Shown: positions 24,482-32,339 of the stretch, in pieces
Layout of the letters: every line of letters starts with the position of its first letter
How positions within the stretch are numbered: position 1 is the stretch's first letter
Assembly (NCBI RefSeq): GCF_902804485.1
Contig: NZ_CADCST010000093.1
Location: 1 to 64,000, forward strand
DNA length: 64,000 nt
From: Flavobacterium collinsii
GTDB taxonomy: Bacteria > Bacteroidota > Bacteroidia > Flavobacteriales > Flavobacteriaceae
Direction: 5' to 3'
Position numbers and translations under genes: made by a program
Notes under the pieces: model-generated
Database searches by the model: none
Told to the model about the DNA's origin: nothing
Seen by the model: only the letters and a program-made list of their open reading frames with translations

Positions 24482-26869
24482 TTATTTTAAATTACTCTTA
24501 CTTAAATAGTTAGACATCAATGTTACAAAACTCACAATTGTAATCGTGCTCAAAGGCATGATAATAGCAGCGACCAAAGGCAACAAGTTTCCTGTAATTG
24601 CGAAAAAAAGTCCTACAACATTGTACAACAGTGATAAAACAAAACTCATTTTAATAATCATAATCGATTTGTGCGATAATTTTAAAAAATAATTAAGTCT
24701 AGAAAACTCGCTTGCATCTAATATGGCATCGCAGGCAGGCGAGAAAACGTTAACATTCTCAGAGATAGAAATCCCTACGTTACTTTGTGCCAAAGCACCG
24801 GCATCGTTTAAACCGTCTCCAACCATCATCACATTACATCCTTCATCCTGCAACTTTTTAATAAACTCCAGCTTCTGCTCCGGCTTTTGATTAAAAATCA
24901 ATTCCGTATTTTTAGGCAAAATGGCTTCAAGAGTAGCGCGCTCTCCATCGTTATCTCCCGAGAGTACTTTTATTTGATATTCCTGACTCAATGTCGAAAA
25001 AAGCTCTTCTAAACCATCCCGATATTGATTCTGAAATGTAAATTTTCCATAATAGATTTCATTGATTCTGATATAAAGACCCGTTTTTTCAATTTCTGAA
25101 GATTCCGTAACTGGGCTATCAACAAAGGCCGCTGATCCAATTTTAATAGTTGTGTTTTCTGCAGAAGCCTGAATTCCTTTACCGGTAATCTCTTGAAAAT
25201 CATCAATTTTAACTCTAGTCTCTTCAGGCAGAAAGTCATATAACATTCGGCTCAAAGGATGATTTGAAGCGCGAAGGACATTTTTGATAAGTCTATAATT
25301 TTCTTTGGAAAGAGAGTTTCCTTCGTATACAATATTCGATTTCTTATTTGTTGTGATAGTTCCGGTTTTATCAAAAACAATAGTATCAACTTTAGCCAAT
25401 TGCTCAATTACCAAAGCATTCTTTAAATACATTTTTTGCTTGCCCATGATCCGCAATATGTTACCAAACGTAAACGGCGCAGTAAGCGCTAATGCGCACG
25501 GACAGGCCACAATTAAGACAGCAGTAAAAACATTAAAAGCGGTATTTGCATCAATAGAAACCCAATAACCAAACCCCGCAAAAGCAATTAATAATAGTAA
25601 GGGTGTAAAATAACGACTTATAGTATCTGTTATGGTTTTATGCTTTTGAAGCACTTTTTTCTGGAAGATCTCATTACTCCACAATTGTGTCAGATAACTT
25701 TGCGATACCGAATGCAGCACTTCCATTTCGATTACTTTACCAATATGTTTTCCTCCGGCAAAAACTTTATCTCCGGACATTTTAGTTATCGGAACTGCTT
25801 CTCCTGTTACAAAACTATAGTCGATCTCTGCTTTTTCGCTAATCAGAATCCCGTCAACAGGAATAAGTTCCTGATTTCGAATTAGTAGTCTGTTTCCTTT
25901 TAAAACATCGTAAACAGGAACACTTTCTTCCGATGCATCTGAATTGATTCTTGTAACCGCTATAGGGAAATAGGATTTAAAATCCCTTTCGAAACTTAAA
26001 AAACTATAGGTTTTAATCTGAAACATCTTTCCCAACAGCATAAAAAAGACCAAACCTGTTAAGCTATCAAAGAAACCGGATCCATAATTCATCACAATAT
26101 CAAAAGTACTACGAACAAACATTACAATAATTCCTAATGCAATTGGAATATCAATATTCAACATTCCCGATCTAATGCTTTTGTAAGCGGAAACATAATA
26201 ACCACTAGCCGAATACAAGAAACTGGGCAATGCCAGAATAAAAATCAGGATTCTGAAAAAGGGTTTATAGTTATCCAGCCAAAATTCCTTTATTTCGAAG
26301 TACTCAGGAAATGAAAGCAACATAATGTTTCCGAAGCAAAAAAAGGCAACACCTAATTTATAGGTAAGACTTCTGTCAACACTATTTTTCCCCGATTCGT
26401 AATTTTCTAAGCTTATATAAGGTTCATAACCTATAGAGCTAAGCATATAAACTATGGTTTTTAAAGAAACTATATCTGAATTAAAAGTAATTCGGACTCT
26501 TTTTTCAGGGAAGTTCACCTGAGAAAGACTTATTCCAGGCTGAATTCGACTTAAATTTTCGAGAATCCAGATACATGAACTACAATGAATGTATGGAATG
26601 TTTAAAGAAGCAATTGCTGTATTTCCTTCCTGAAATTCCAATACTTTTGAAAGAATAGCTTCATTATCTAAAAAGTCGTACTTCCCTTTTATATCTTGTG
26701 GAGTAGCACCCGGGGATTTTTCAAAATCGTAGTAGCAGGTTAAATCATGAAGACTAAAAATTTCGTAGACCGTTTTACAACCGGCACAACAAAACTTTTT
26801 TTCATCAAAATTGATTTCTTCATTTTTAGGAATGGTAAGCCCACAATGAAAACAACCTTGTTCACTCAT
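24482..26869 (-). CDS. ccoI: Copper-transporting P-type ATPase for oxidase assembly (CcoI)
   Basis: The 795-residue product begins with a Cys-rich metal-binding segment (GCFHCG, FCCAGC), then a heavy-metal-associated domain with CSSC. The P1B-type ATPase membrane region contains the ion motif CPC (ACPCAL), the phosphorylation site DKTGT and the hinge GDGLNDAG. CcoI supplies copper to cbb3 oxidase. The start at 26869 (MSEQGCFHC) is preferred over 26902 because the latter overlaps the proposed -7 element. It has its own FNR-like box. Confidence 0.92.
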   Translation of the reverse strand: MSEQGCFHCGLTIPKNEEINFDEKKFCCAGCKTVYEIFSLHDLTCYYDFEKSPGATPQDIKGKYDFLDNEAILSKVLEFQEGNTAIASLNIPYIHCSSCIWILENLSRIQPGISLSQVNFPEKRVRITFNSDIVSLKTIVYMLSSIGYEPYISLENYESGKNSVDRSLTYKLGVAFFCFGNIMLLSFPEYFEIKEFWLDNYKPFFRILIFILALPSFLYSASGYYVSAYKSIRSGMLNIDIPIALGIIVMFVRSTFDIVMNYGSGFFDSLTGLVFFMLLGKMFQIKTYSFLSFERDFKSYFPIAVTRINSDASEESVPVYDVLKGNRLLIRNQELIPVDGILISEKAEIDYSFVTGEAVPITKMSGDKVFAGGKHIGKVIEMEVLHSVSQSYLTQLWSNEIFQKKVLQKHKTITDTISRYFTPLLLLIAFAGFGYWVSIDANTAFNVFTAVLIVACPCALALTAPFTFGNILRIMGKQKMYLKNALVIEQLAKVDTIVFDKTGTITTNKKSNIVYEGNSLSKENYRLIKNVLRASNHPLSRMLYDFLPEETRVKIDDFQEITGKGIQASAENTTIKIGSAAFVDSPVTESSEIEKTGLYIRINEIYYGKFTFQNQYRDGLEELFSTLSQEYQIKVLSGDNDGERATLEAILPKNTELIFNQKPEQKLEFIKKLQDEGCNVMMVGDGLNDAGALAQSNVGISISENVNVFSPACDAILDASEFSRLNYFLKLSHKSIMIIKMSFVLSLLYNVVGLFFAITGNLLPLVAAIIMPLSTITIVSFVTLMSNYLSKSNLK

Positions 26870-26891
26870 AATTTGTTTTTTTTTGATACAA

Positions 26892-26938
26892 CAAATATTC
26901 AAAATAAGTGGTGACTTTTAATATGACATTTATCATAT
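26892..26938 (-). promoter_or_regulatory. FNR-like box and -7 element of ccoI
   Basis: ATATGACATTTATCATAT (26921-26938) has six-base perfect arms and the core TGAC-N4-ATCA. On the minus strand AATATTTG (26899-26892) differs from TANNTTTG only in its first base. The box centre is 30.5 bases from the 5' end of this element, within one base of the other sites. Confidence 0.65.
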
Positions 26939-26970
26939 TAGAAGGAAATCGGTTTCTAATTTAATGAAAT

Positions 26971-27001
26971 AAATCTGTCAAATAACGATGACAGATTTTT
27001 T
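26971..27001. terminator. Terminator-like hairpin between divergent ccoI and fnr
   Basis: Perfect ten-base stem AAATCTGTCA / TGACAGATTT with an eight-base loop followed by six T on the plus strand. Both flanking genes point away from it, so it does not end either. It may terminate a short transcript or insulate the fnr promoter. Confidence 0.65.
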
Positions 27002-27047
27002 ATGTGTTTTTTCTGTCCGAAGACTAGCTACGAAAGCGAATATTGGT

Positions 27048-27055
27048 TAATTTTG
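27048..27055 (+). promoter_or_regulatory. -7 element of the FNR-type regulator gene
   Basis: TAATTTTG, perfect TANNTTTG, ending 17 bases before the ATG at 27073. It overlaps the alternative upstream start at 27043, which is therefore rejected. No FNR-like dyad is found at the matching distance upstream, so no sign of autoregulation of that type. Confidence 0.7.
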
Positions 27056-27072
27056 CAGTAAATATTTTTGCT

Positions 27073-27753
27073 ATGAATAAATGTGACCAATGTATCGTAA
27101 GACAGCTTTCTTCTCTAAAAGCGCTTAATAAAGATGAAGTTGTGAAGTTGGCCAATAGCAAGACAACCTACACAATTAAAAAAGGCGAAGCTCTTTTTGA
27201 AGAAGGCGAAGTTACCAATGGCGTTTTTTGTGTAAAAGACGGAGTTGGAAAGCTCTCTAAATTAAGTGCTAACGGAAAAGATCAAATAGTAAAACTGGTA
27301 AAATCAGGGGAGCTTTTGGGTCAGCGTTCTATGATTAGCAATGAACCTGCTAACTTATCAGCCAAAGCAGTTGCTGATATGGAGGTTTGCTTTATTCCGA
27401 AAGCTGAAATTCTTCACTTTTTCAATAACAACAATCAGTTTTCTATGAATTTGATGCAGTCGGTTTGTGAAGATTTAAAAGAATCTGAAAACGATAAAAT
27501 TGCATTGGTTCAAAAAACGGTAAAACAACGTTTAGCGGAAACTTTACTGCAATTACACGATGATTTTGGTGAAAACGAAGATAGATCCCTTAAAGTTCAG
27601 CTCACAAGGGAGGAACTTGCCGGAATTATTGGTACTGCTACAGAAAGTTGCATCCGATTACTATCTGATTTCAATAAGCTTAAATTAATTGAATTAGTAG
27701 GCAAAAAGATCAAACTTCAGGACATCAAAGCTTTAAAAAGACTGGCGGAGTAA
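27073..27753 (+). CDS. Crp/FNR family transcription regulator, FNR-type
   Basis: The 226-residue product has a cyclic-nucleotide-fold sensor domain (about 30-115), a long dimerisation helix and a C-terminal winged HTH (about 175-210, LTREELAGIIGTATESCIRLLSDF). In the recognition helix E191 and R195 keep the E-x3-R spacing that reads TGA...TCA half-sites in FNR. The N-terminus CDQCIVRQLSSL lines up with CQDCSISQLCIPF of E. coli FNR, giving C4 and C7, and C106 (VCFIP) lines up with C122; the third N-terminal cysteine is serine (S13). Probably the oxygen-responsive activator of the neighbouring genes. Its stop codon abuts that of mazG. Confidence 0.85.
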   Translation: MNKCDQCIVRQLSSLKALNKDEVVKLANSKTTYTIKKGEALFEEGEVTNGVFCVKDGVGKLSKLSANGKDQIVKLVKSGELLGQRSMISNEPANLSAKAVADMEVCFIPKAEILHFFNNNNQFSMNLMQSVCEDLKESENDKIALVQKTVKQRLAETLLQLHDDFGENEDRSLKVQLTREELAGIIGTATESCIRLLSDFNKLKLIELVGKKIKLQDIKALKRLAE

Positions 27754-28524
27754 CTACAGTTTTTTAGCTTCATTCCAAAAAATGTCCATTTCAGCCAGGG
27801 TCATGTCCATTAAAGGTTTACCCATTTCACCTGCTTTACTTTCAAGATACTGAAAGCGTTTGATAAATTTTTTATTGGTGCGCTCTAAAGCGTCTTCAGG
27901 ATTTACATTTAAAAATCGGGCATAATTGATCATAGAGAATAAAACATCACCAAATTCAGCCTCTATTTTGTCCTGATCTCCGGCTTTTACTTCTATTTGC
28001 AATTCTTCCAGTTCTTCCTGCACTTTATCCCAAACCTGATGTGGTTCTTCCCAATCAAAACCTACTCCTTTTACTTTGTCCTGAATTCGGCTTGCTTTAA
28101 CCAATGCCGGTAAACTTCTTGGAACTCCTTCCAAAACAGATTTTTTACCTTCTTTTAGCTTTAGCTTTTCCCAATTTTGCTTTACTTCTTCTTCGTCTTT
28201 AACTTTGGTATCACTGTAGATATGAGGATGACGGTGAATGAGTTTATCGCAAATCTCATTACACACATCTGCCATGTCAAAATCATTGGTTTCTGAACCT
28301 ATTTTCGCGTAAAAAACAATATGCAGCAACAAATCTCCCAATTCTTTCTTCACTTCATTTAAATCATTGTCTAAAATAGCATCACCTAACTCATACGTTT
28401 CTTCAATAGTGAGATGTCTGAGTGTTTGCAAGGTTTGCTTTTTATCCCACGGACATTGCTCACGAAGTTCATCCATAATAATTAGTAATCTTTCGAAGGC
28501 TTTTAGTTGAAGTTCTTTGCTCAT
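27754..28524 (-). CDS. mazG: Nucleoside triphosphate pyrophosphohydrolase MazG
   Basis: The 256-residue product has two MazG domains. The N-terminal one carries the opening ECPWDKKQTLQTLRHLTIEETYEL in divergent form (EQCPWDKKQT) and the metal-binding ExxE...ExxD pattern (EETYELGDAI, KKELGDLLLHI). The second contains ELEELQ and EAEFGDVLFSM. MazG hydrolyses (d)NTPs to monophosphates and may clear damaged nucleotides. I start at MSKELQLKAF (28524); the longer frame to 28581 runs into the upstream terminator. Its stop codon directly abuts that of the convergent FNR-type gene, with no terminator between. Confidence 0.9.
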   Translation of the reverse strand: MSKELQLKAFERLLIIMDELREQCPWDKKQTLQTLRHLTIEETYELGDAILDNDLNEVKKELGDLLLHIVFYAKIGSETNDFDMADVCNEICDKLIHRHPHIYSDTKVKDEEEVKQNWEKLKLKEGKKSVLEGVPRSLPALVKASRIQDKVKGVGFDWEEPHQVWDKVQEELEELQIEVKAGDQDKIEAEFGDVLFSMINYARFLNVNPEDALERTNKKFIKRFQYLESKAGEMGKPLMDMTLAEMDIFWNEAKKL

Positions 28525-28561
28525 TTTTGAAATTTTATCCGGGTTGTGACGATTGTTTGTA

Positions 28562-28601
28562 AAAGTAAAAAATCCTGTCAAGAAAACATCTTAACAGGAT
28601 T
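28562..28601 (-). terminator. Terminator after the DUF5606 gene
   Basis: Stem AATCCTGT / ACAGGATT (28571-28578, 28594-28601). On the minus strand it is followed by TTTTTT, upstream of mazG. Confidence 0.8.
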
Positions 28602-28623
28602 AATATATTTTTGAGTATTTAGG

Positions 28624-28662
28624 TTCTGAGGTTCTAAGATTCTGAGGTTCTAAGATCCTGAG
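28624..28662. repeat. Tandem 16-bp word repeat
   Basis: TTCTGAGGTTCTAAGA occurs at 28624-28639 and exactly again at 28640-28655, followed by a partial third copy with one change. It lies downstream of the DUF5606 gene, between its stop and its terminator. The word ends (CTAAGATCCTGAG) vary as in the other word-type repeats. Confidence 0.8.
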
Positions 28663-28730
28663 CCTAACCATTTTTTAACACTCTAAAATGAACTTAGTCA
28701 CTTAGAAACTTAAAAGAATGGTGTAAACTA

Positions 28731-29216
28731 CTATTCTTCTTTTTTTGCTTTTGCTTTTTTAGGAGCAGCTGCTTTTTTTGGTTTTTCTTCAGCAACCGGA
28801 GCTTCTTCAACAGCTTCAACAGCAGCAGGAGCTAAATCTGTCACCAAACCTTTCGCCTGAAGGGTATTGTACCAGTTTAATACTTTTTTAATATCAGAAG
28901 GGTAAACTCTCTCTTCGTCGTATTCAGGTAAAATTTCTTTAAAATAAGCCGATAATGTAGCATTATCTTCTTTATGAGAAATGGCTTGACCTTTATTTTC
29001 TTTAGTAGCAATACGCTGCATTACTTCTGTTAATGGTTTTTCGCCTTCGTAAGTATAAATTGAAATCTCTGATAATAAACTTACATTACTTTTTAAGTTT
29101 ACTGTGATTTTTTTTCCATCTGCTAATGATTCTGCCACAAAACCTGTACGAGTTTGTACTTTCAATACATATAAACCTGGTTTCCCAGAAATGGCTAAAA
29201 TTTTCTCTAAATTCAT
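28731..29216 (-). CDS. DUF5606 domain protein
   Basis: The 161-residue product has a conserved N-terminal domain (1-115: LEKILAISGKPGLYVLKVQTRTGFVAESLADGKK, then LSEISIYTYEGE and VYPSDIKKVLNWYNTL) and a low-complexity tail of Ala, Glu, Pro and Lys (VEEAPVAEEKPKKAAAPKK). This fits the DUF5606 family of Bacteroidota, of unknown function, usually found next to def and mazG as here. It lies 71 bases after def on the same strand. The charged tail may bind nucleic acid; that is a guess. Confidence 0.8.
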   Translation of the reverse strand: MNLEKILAISGKPGLYVLKVQTRTGFVAESLADGKKITVNLKSNVSLLSEISIYTYEGEKPLTEVMQRIATKENKGQAISHKEDNATLSAYFKEILPEYDEERVYPSDIKKVLNWYNTLQAKGLVTDLAPAAVEAVEEAPVAEEKPKKAAAPKKAKAKKEE

Positions 29217-29287
29217 GTTTATTAAAATTAGTATTAAGAATTTGATTTATTATATTTCTTTGATTCTAAACTCATACTTTAGAATAC

Positions 29288-29878
29288 CTATCTTCCTTTT
29301 TTTGCAGCAAAAAATTTCATTCTGTATTCCTGAAATGTTTTGCCTTCTGTAATGTTTTTTAATTTTTTCTGGATCAAACGTTTCTTAAGGGACGAAATTT
29401 TATCTGTAAACAGAACTCCTTCAATATGGTCGTATTCATGCTGAATAACTCTTGCAATTAAACCATCAAAAACTTCAGTTTTCATTACAAAATCTTCCTC
29501 ACAATATTCAATTGTCACGGTTGGTTTTCTGTAAACATCTTCGCGAACGTCCGGAATACTCAAACAACCTTCGTTAAAGCTCCACTCTTCTCCTTCTTCT
29601 TTCAAAATTTTAGCATTGATAAAAGTTTTTTTGAAACCTTTCAAATCTTCCTGCTCATTTAACGGCAAATCCTCATCATCACTAAAAGGAGTCGTATCAA
29701 TAACAAACAAACGAATAGGCACACCTACCTGAGGCGCGGCAAGTCCAACTCCTAAAGCGTTGTACATGGTTTCATACATGTTTGCTATTGTTTCTTTTAA
29801 GTTTGGATAATCCGGCGTAATTACCTCACCCACTTTTCTTAAAACAGGATCACCATATCCTACAATTGGTAAAATCAT
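29288..29878 (-). CDS. def: Peptide deformylase
   Basis: The 196-residue enzyme removes the formyl group from the N-terminal methionine of new proteins. The three signature motifs are present: GVGLAAPQ (43-50), EGCLS with metal ligand C105, and QHEYDH with ligands H147 and H151 around E148. It is a normal-length Bacteroidota PDF. It begins the minus-strand run def - DUF5606 - mazG. Confidence 0.95.
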   Translation of the reverse strand: MILPIVGYGDPVLRKVGEVITPDYPNLKETIANMYETMYNALGVGLAAPQVGVPIRLFVIDTTPFSDDEDLPLNEQEDLKGFKKTFINAKILKEEGEEWSFNEGCLSIPDVREDVYRKPTVTIEYCEEDFVMKTEVFDGLIARVIQHEYDHIEGVLFTDKISSLKKRLIQKKLKNITEGKTFQEYRMKFFAAKKGR

Positions 29879-30054
29879 TTGTAATATTTTAATGTATTAT
29901 CTACTGAAAAACACTGAATTTAATTCCCTTAATTCAGCTGGCAAAAATAGTAAAAAATAGTCAATGAATAATTCGAAACCTATATTATATATCATTTTTT
30001 GCAATCTCGCCAAAAACTCATCCATAATTATGCCAAATTAATTCGTACAATTCT

Positions 30055-30062
30055 TACCTTTG
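30055..30062 (+). promoter_or_regulatory. -7 element of the FUSC family gene
   Basis: TACCTTTG, perfect TANNTTTG, ending 17 bases before ATG 30080. It shows that the longer frame to 29999 is not the coding start. Confidence 0.7.
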
Positions 30063-30079
30063 TTTGTAAACCTCAATAT

Positions 30080-32302
30080 ATGTTTGATCGTATCTCGAAA
30101 TTTACCAACAGTACTTCTTTTTTAAATGCCTCAAAAGTAACTATTGCTTCAGTCGTTCCTGTCTTAATTTTAAACTTTCTTGGACACTTCGAAATAGGTT
30201 TCACCATTGCATTAGGAGCCTTTTATACTTACCCAAGTGATATTCCGAGTTCTTTAAGTCATAAAATAAAAGGTCTAATTGTTGCTTCATTTATTGTTTC
30301 GGGAGTTAACTTATTAGTAAATCTTGCCTATCCTTATCCCTTTTTGTTTTATCCTTTTTTAGGCTTTTTACTGTTTCTATGTTCGATGATTTCTGTATAT
30401 GGTCAGCGTGCTACATTAGTTTCCTTCTCTGCTTTACTATCAATTTCCTTATCATTTGGGCATTTACATGAAGGCTGGGAAGCTTTTGAGTATTCCGGTT
30501 TTATTTTTATTGGGGGAATCCTGTACCTGATTGTGTCACTTATATTTCATTTTGTTCAACCTTATAAATATGTTGAGCTTCAAATCGCCGAAGACATAAA
30601 ACTAACTGCCAAATATTTAAAACTTAGAGGTGATTTATGGAGCCCTGAAGCCAACAGAAAAGCTATCATCGAAAAACAATTAAGCGTTCAGGTAGAACTA
30701 AACCTGATTCATGAGGATTTAAGAAAGATGCTTATTGGCAATCAAAACACTTCCGGAGCTACAAGTCAAAATCGAAAAATGCTGCTTGTTTTTATCACTT
30801 TGGTTGAAATTCAGGAACTGGCATTGTACACTTCATTTGATCACAACAAACTACATGAAAAATTTGCCGCACACCCAGATGTTCTGCGAACTTATCAGAA
30901 TGTAGCTTACAAATTAGCTTCTACTTTAAAAAAACTATCTAAAAATGTACACAATATTAGCGTATACGTTGATAAGAACGACTTGAAAAATGAACTGGAC
31001 GCTCTTGAATTTGCCATTTTTGATTACGAAAAAACCTTAGGCAAAGAAGAAGCAGCTGAGGGTGTTTTAATGTTGACGAATATGTTGAAGTATGCTAAAA
31101 ACCAAGTTGGAAAAATTAAAATCATCCAGCGTGCTTTTTCACTTGCCATGCAGTCCTATAAATTAAAAGACAAGGATAAGGAGCTTGAAAAATTTCTTAC
31201 TCCTCAATACTACCCGTTGCGCACTTTGATTGAGAATTTATCTTATTCATCTTCGATTTTTAGACATTCAATACGACTGACAACGACTATTTTAATTGGT
31301 TTTGTGATTGGAAAATTCCTACCGTTTCAAAACGTCTATTGGATTTTACTAACTATTGTCGTGATCATGCGCCCGGGTTACGGTTTAACGAAAGAACGAT
31401 CTTATAATCGAATTTTCGGTACTATTTTAGGTGGATTGTTAGCTTTCGGAATCGTTTCTTTGGTTCAAAACCATGTTGTATTAAGCATCTTCTCTATTGT
31501 TTGTATGCTTCTTGGCATTTCGTTTACACAAATTAACTATAAGATAAGTGCCACTTTCGTTACAATGTATGTCGTTTTTATTTATGGTATTTTAACCCCG
31601 GATGTGGTTAAAGTAATTCAGTTTCGAATTCTGGATTCACTTGCAGGAGCTATTTTAGCGTTTTTAGCCAATCAGTTTTTATGGCCTGCCTGGGAGTTTA
31701 TCAATACTCCAATACACATTGAAAATTCAATCCGTGCAAATCGAAATTACCTGAAAGAGATTGCCGATTTCTACAATAAAAAAGGAGAGGTTCCTACCTC
31801 GTACCGATTGTCCCGAAAAAATGCTTTTGTTGAGGTAGGCAATTTAATGACTTCTTTTCAACGCATGATGCAGGAACCCAAATCGAAACAAAAAACACTC
31901 CCATTAGTCAATAAGCTCGTAGTTTTAAACCATTCGATATTATCGGCTCTTGCTTCTTTATCAACTTATATTCAGTCTCATCAAACCACTTCTGCTTCAG
32001 AATCTTTTAATTACATTATAAAAACGATTCTTTCTAACCTGGATCATGCTATCTCGGTTTTAAGAAATGAAAAGATCGTAAACGACACTTACTTTGACAA
32101 GGAAGATGTGACTTTACAATTTGAAGAGCTCAAACGTGTCAATTTTAAACGCCTGGCCGATGACGATGGCTTAGATAAAGAAACACGACAAGCTAAAATG
32201 CAGGAAGCTCAGATGGTAATCGAGCAATTGATCTGGATGAGCAATCTGGCTGAGAAGATTCTAAAAATCACAAAGGAATTTAAAGCAACAAATCCAGATT
32301 AA
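30080..32302 (+). CDS. FUSC/YccS family membrane protein
   Basis: The 740-residue product has two hydrophobic blocks of about five to six helices (roughly 20-165 and 395-530). Each is followed by a long cytoplasmic helical region, the arrangement of YccS/YhfK and fusaric-acid-resistance (FUSC) proteins. Segments such as RLTTTILIGFVIGKFLPFQN followed by YWILLTIVVIMRPGYGLTKERS are typical of the family. These proteins are thought to export aromatic acids; the substrate here is unknown. It is transcribed against its neighbours def and mqo and separates def from ruvX. Confidence 0.85.
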   Translation: MFDRISKFTNSTSFLNASKVTIASVVPVLILNFLGHFEIGFTIALGAFYTYPSDIPSSLSHKIKGLIVASFIVSGVNLLVNLAYPYPFLFYPFLGFLLFLCSMISVYGQRATLVSFSALLSISLSFGHLHEGWEAFEYSGFIFIGGILYLIVSLIFHFVQPYKYVELQIAEDIKLTAKYLKLRGDLWSPEANRKAIIEKQLSVQVELNLIHEDLRKMLIGNQNTSGATSQNRKMLLVFITLVEIQELALYTSFDHNKLHEKFAAHPDVLRTYQNVAYKLASTLKKLSKNVHNISVYVDKNDLKNELDALEFAIFDYEKTLGKEEAAEGVLMLTNMLKYAKNQVGKIKIIQRAFSLAMQSYKLKDKDKELEKFLTPQYYPLRTLIENLSYSSSIFRHSIRLTTTILIGFVIGKFLPFQNVYWILLTIVVIMRPGYGLTKERSYNRIFGTILGGLLAFGIVSLVQNHVVLSIFSIVCMLLGISFTQINYKISATFVTMYVVFIYGILTPDVVKVIQFRILDSLAGAILAFLANQFLWPAWEFINTPIHIENSIRANRNYLKEIADFYNKKGEVPTSYRLSRKNAFVEVGNLMTSFQRMMQEPKSKQKTLPLVNKLVVLNHSILSALASLSTYIQSHQTTSASESFNYIIKTILSNLDHAISVLRNEKIVNDTYFDKEDVTLQFEELKRVNFKRLADDDGLDKETRQAKMQEAQMVIEQLIWMSNLAEKILKITKEFKATNPD

Positions 32303-32323
32303 TTCATCTGGATTTGTTTTTTT
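32288..32323. terminator. Terminator overlapping the end of the FUSC gene
   Basis: Perfect 12-base stem ACAAATCCAGAT / ATCTGGATTTGT (32288-32299, 32306-32317) with the stop codon in the loop and a following T-run. It lies between convergent FUSC and mqo. Confidence 0.85.
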
Positions 32324-32339
32324 ATTGTAAAATCTGAAC

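Noticed and set aside
28624..28662. Tandem 16-bp repeat as a CRISPR-like array
   Set aside because: Repeats are directly adjacent with no spacers, only two and a half copies, and no cas genes are present.
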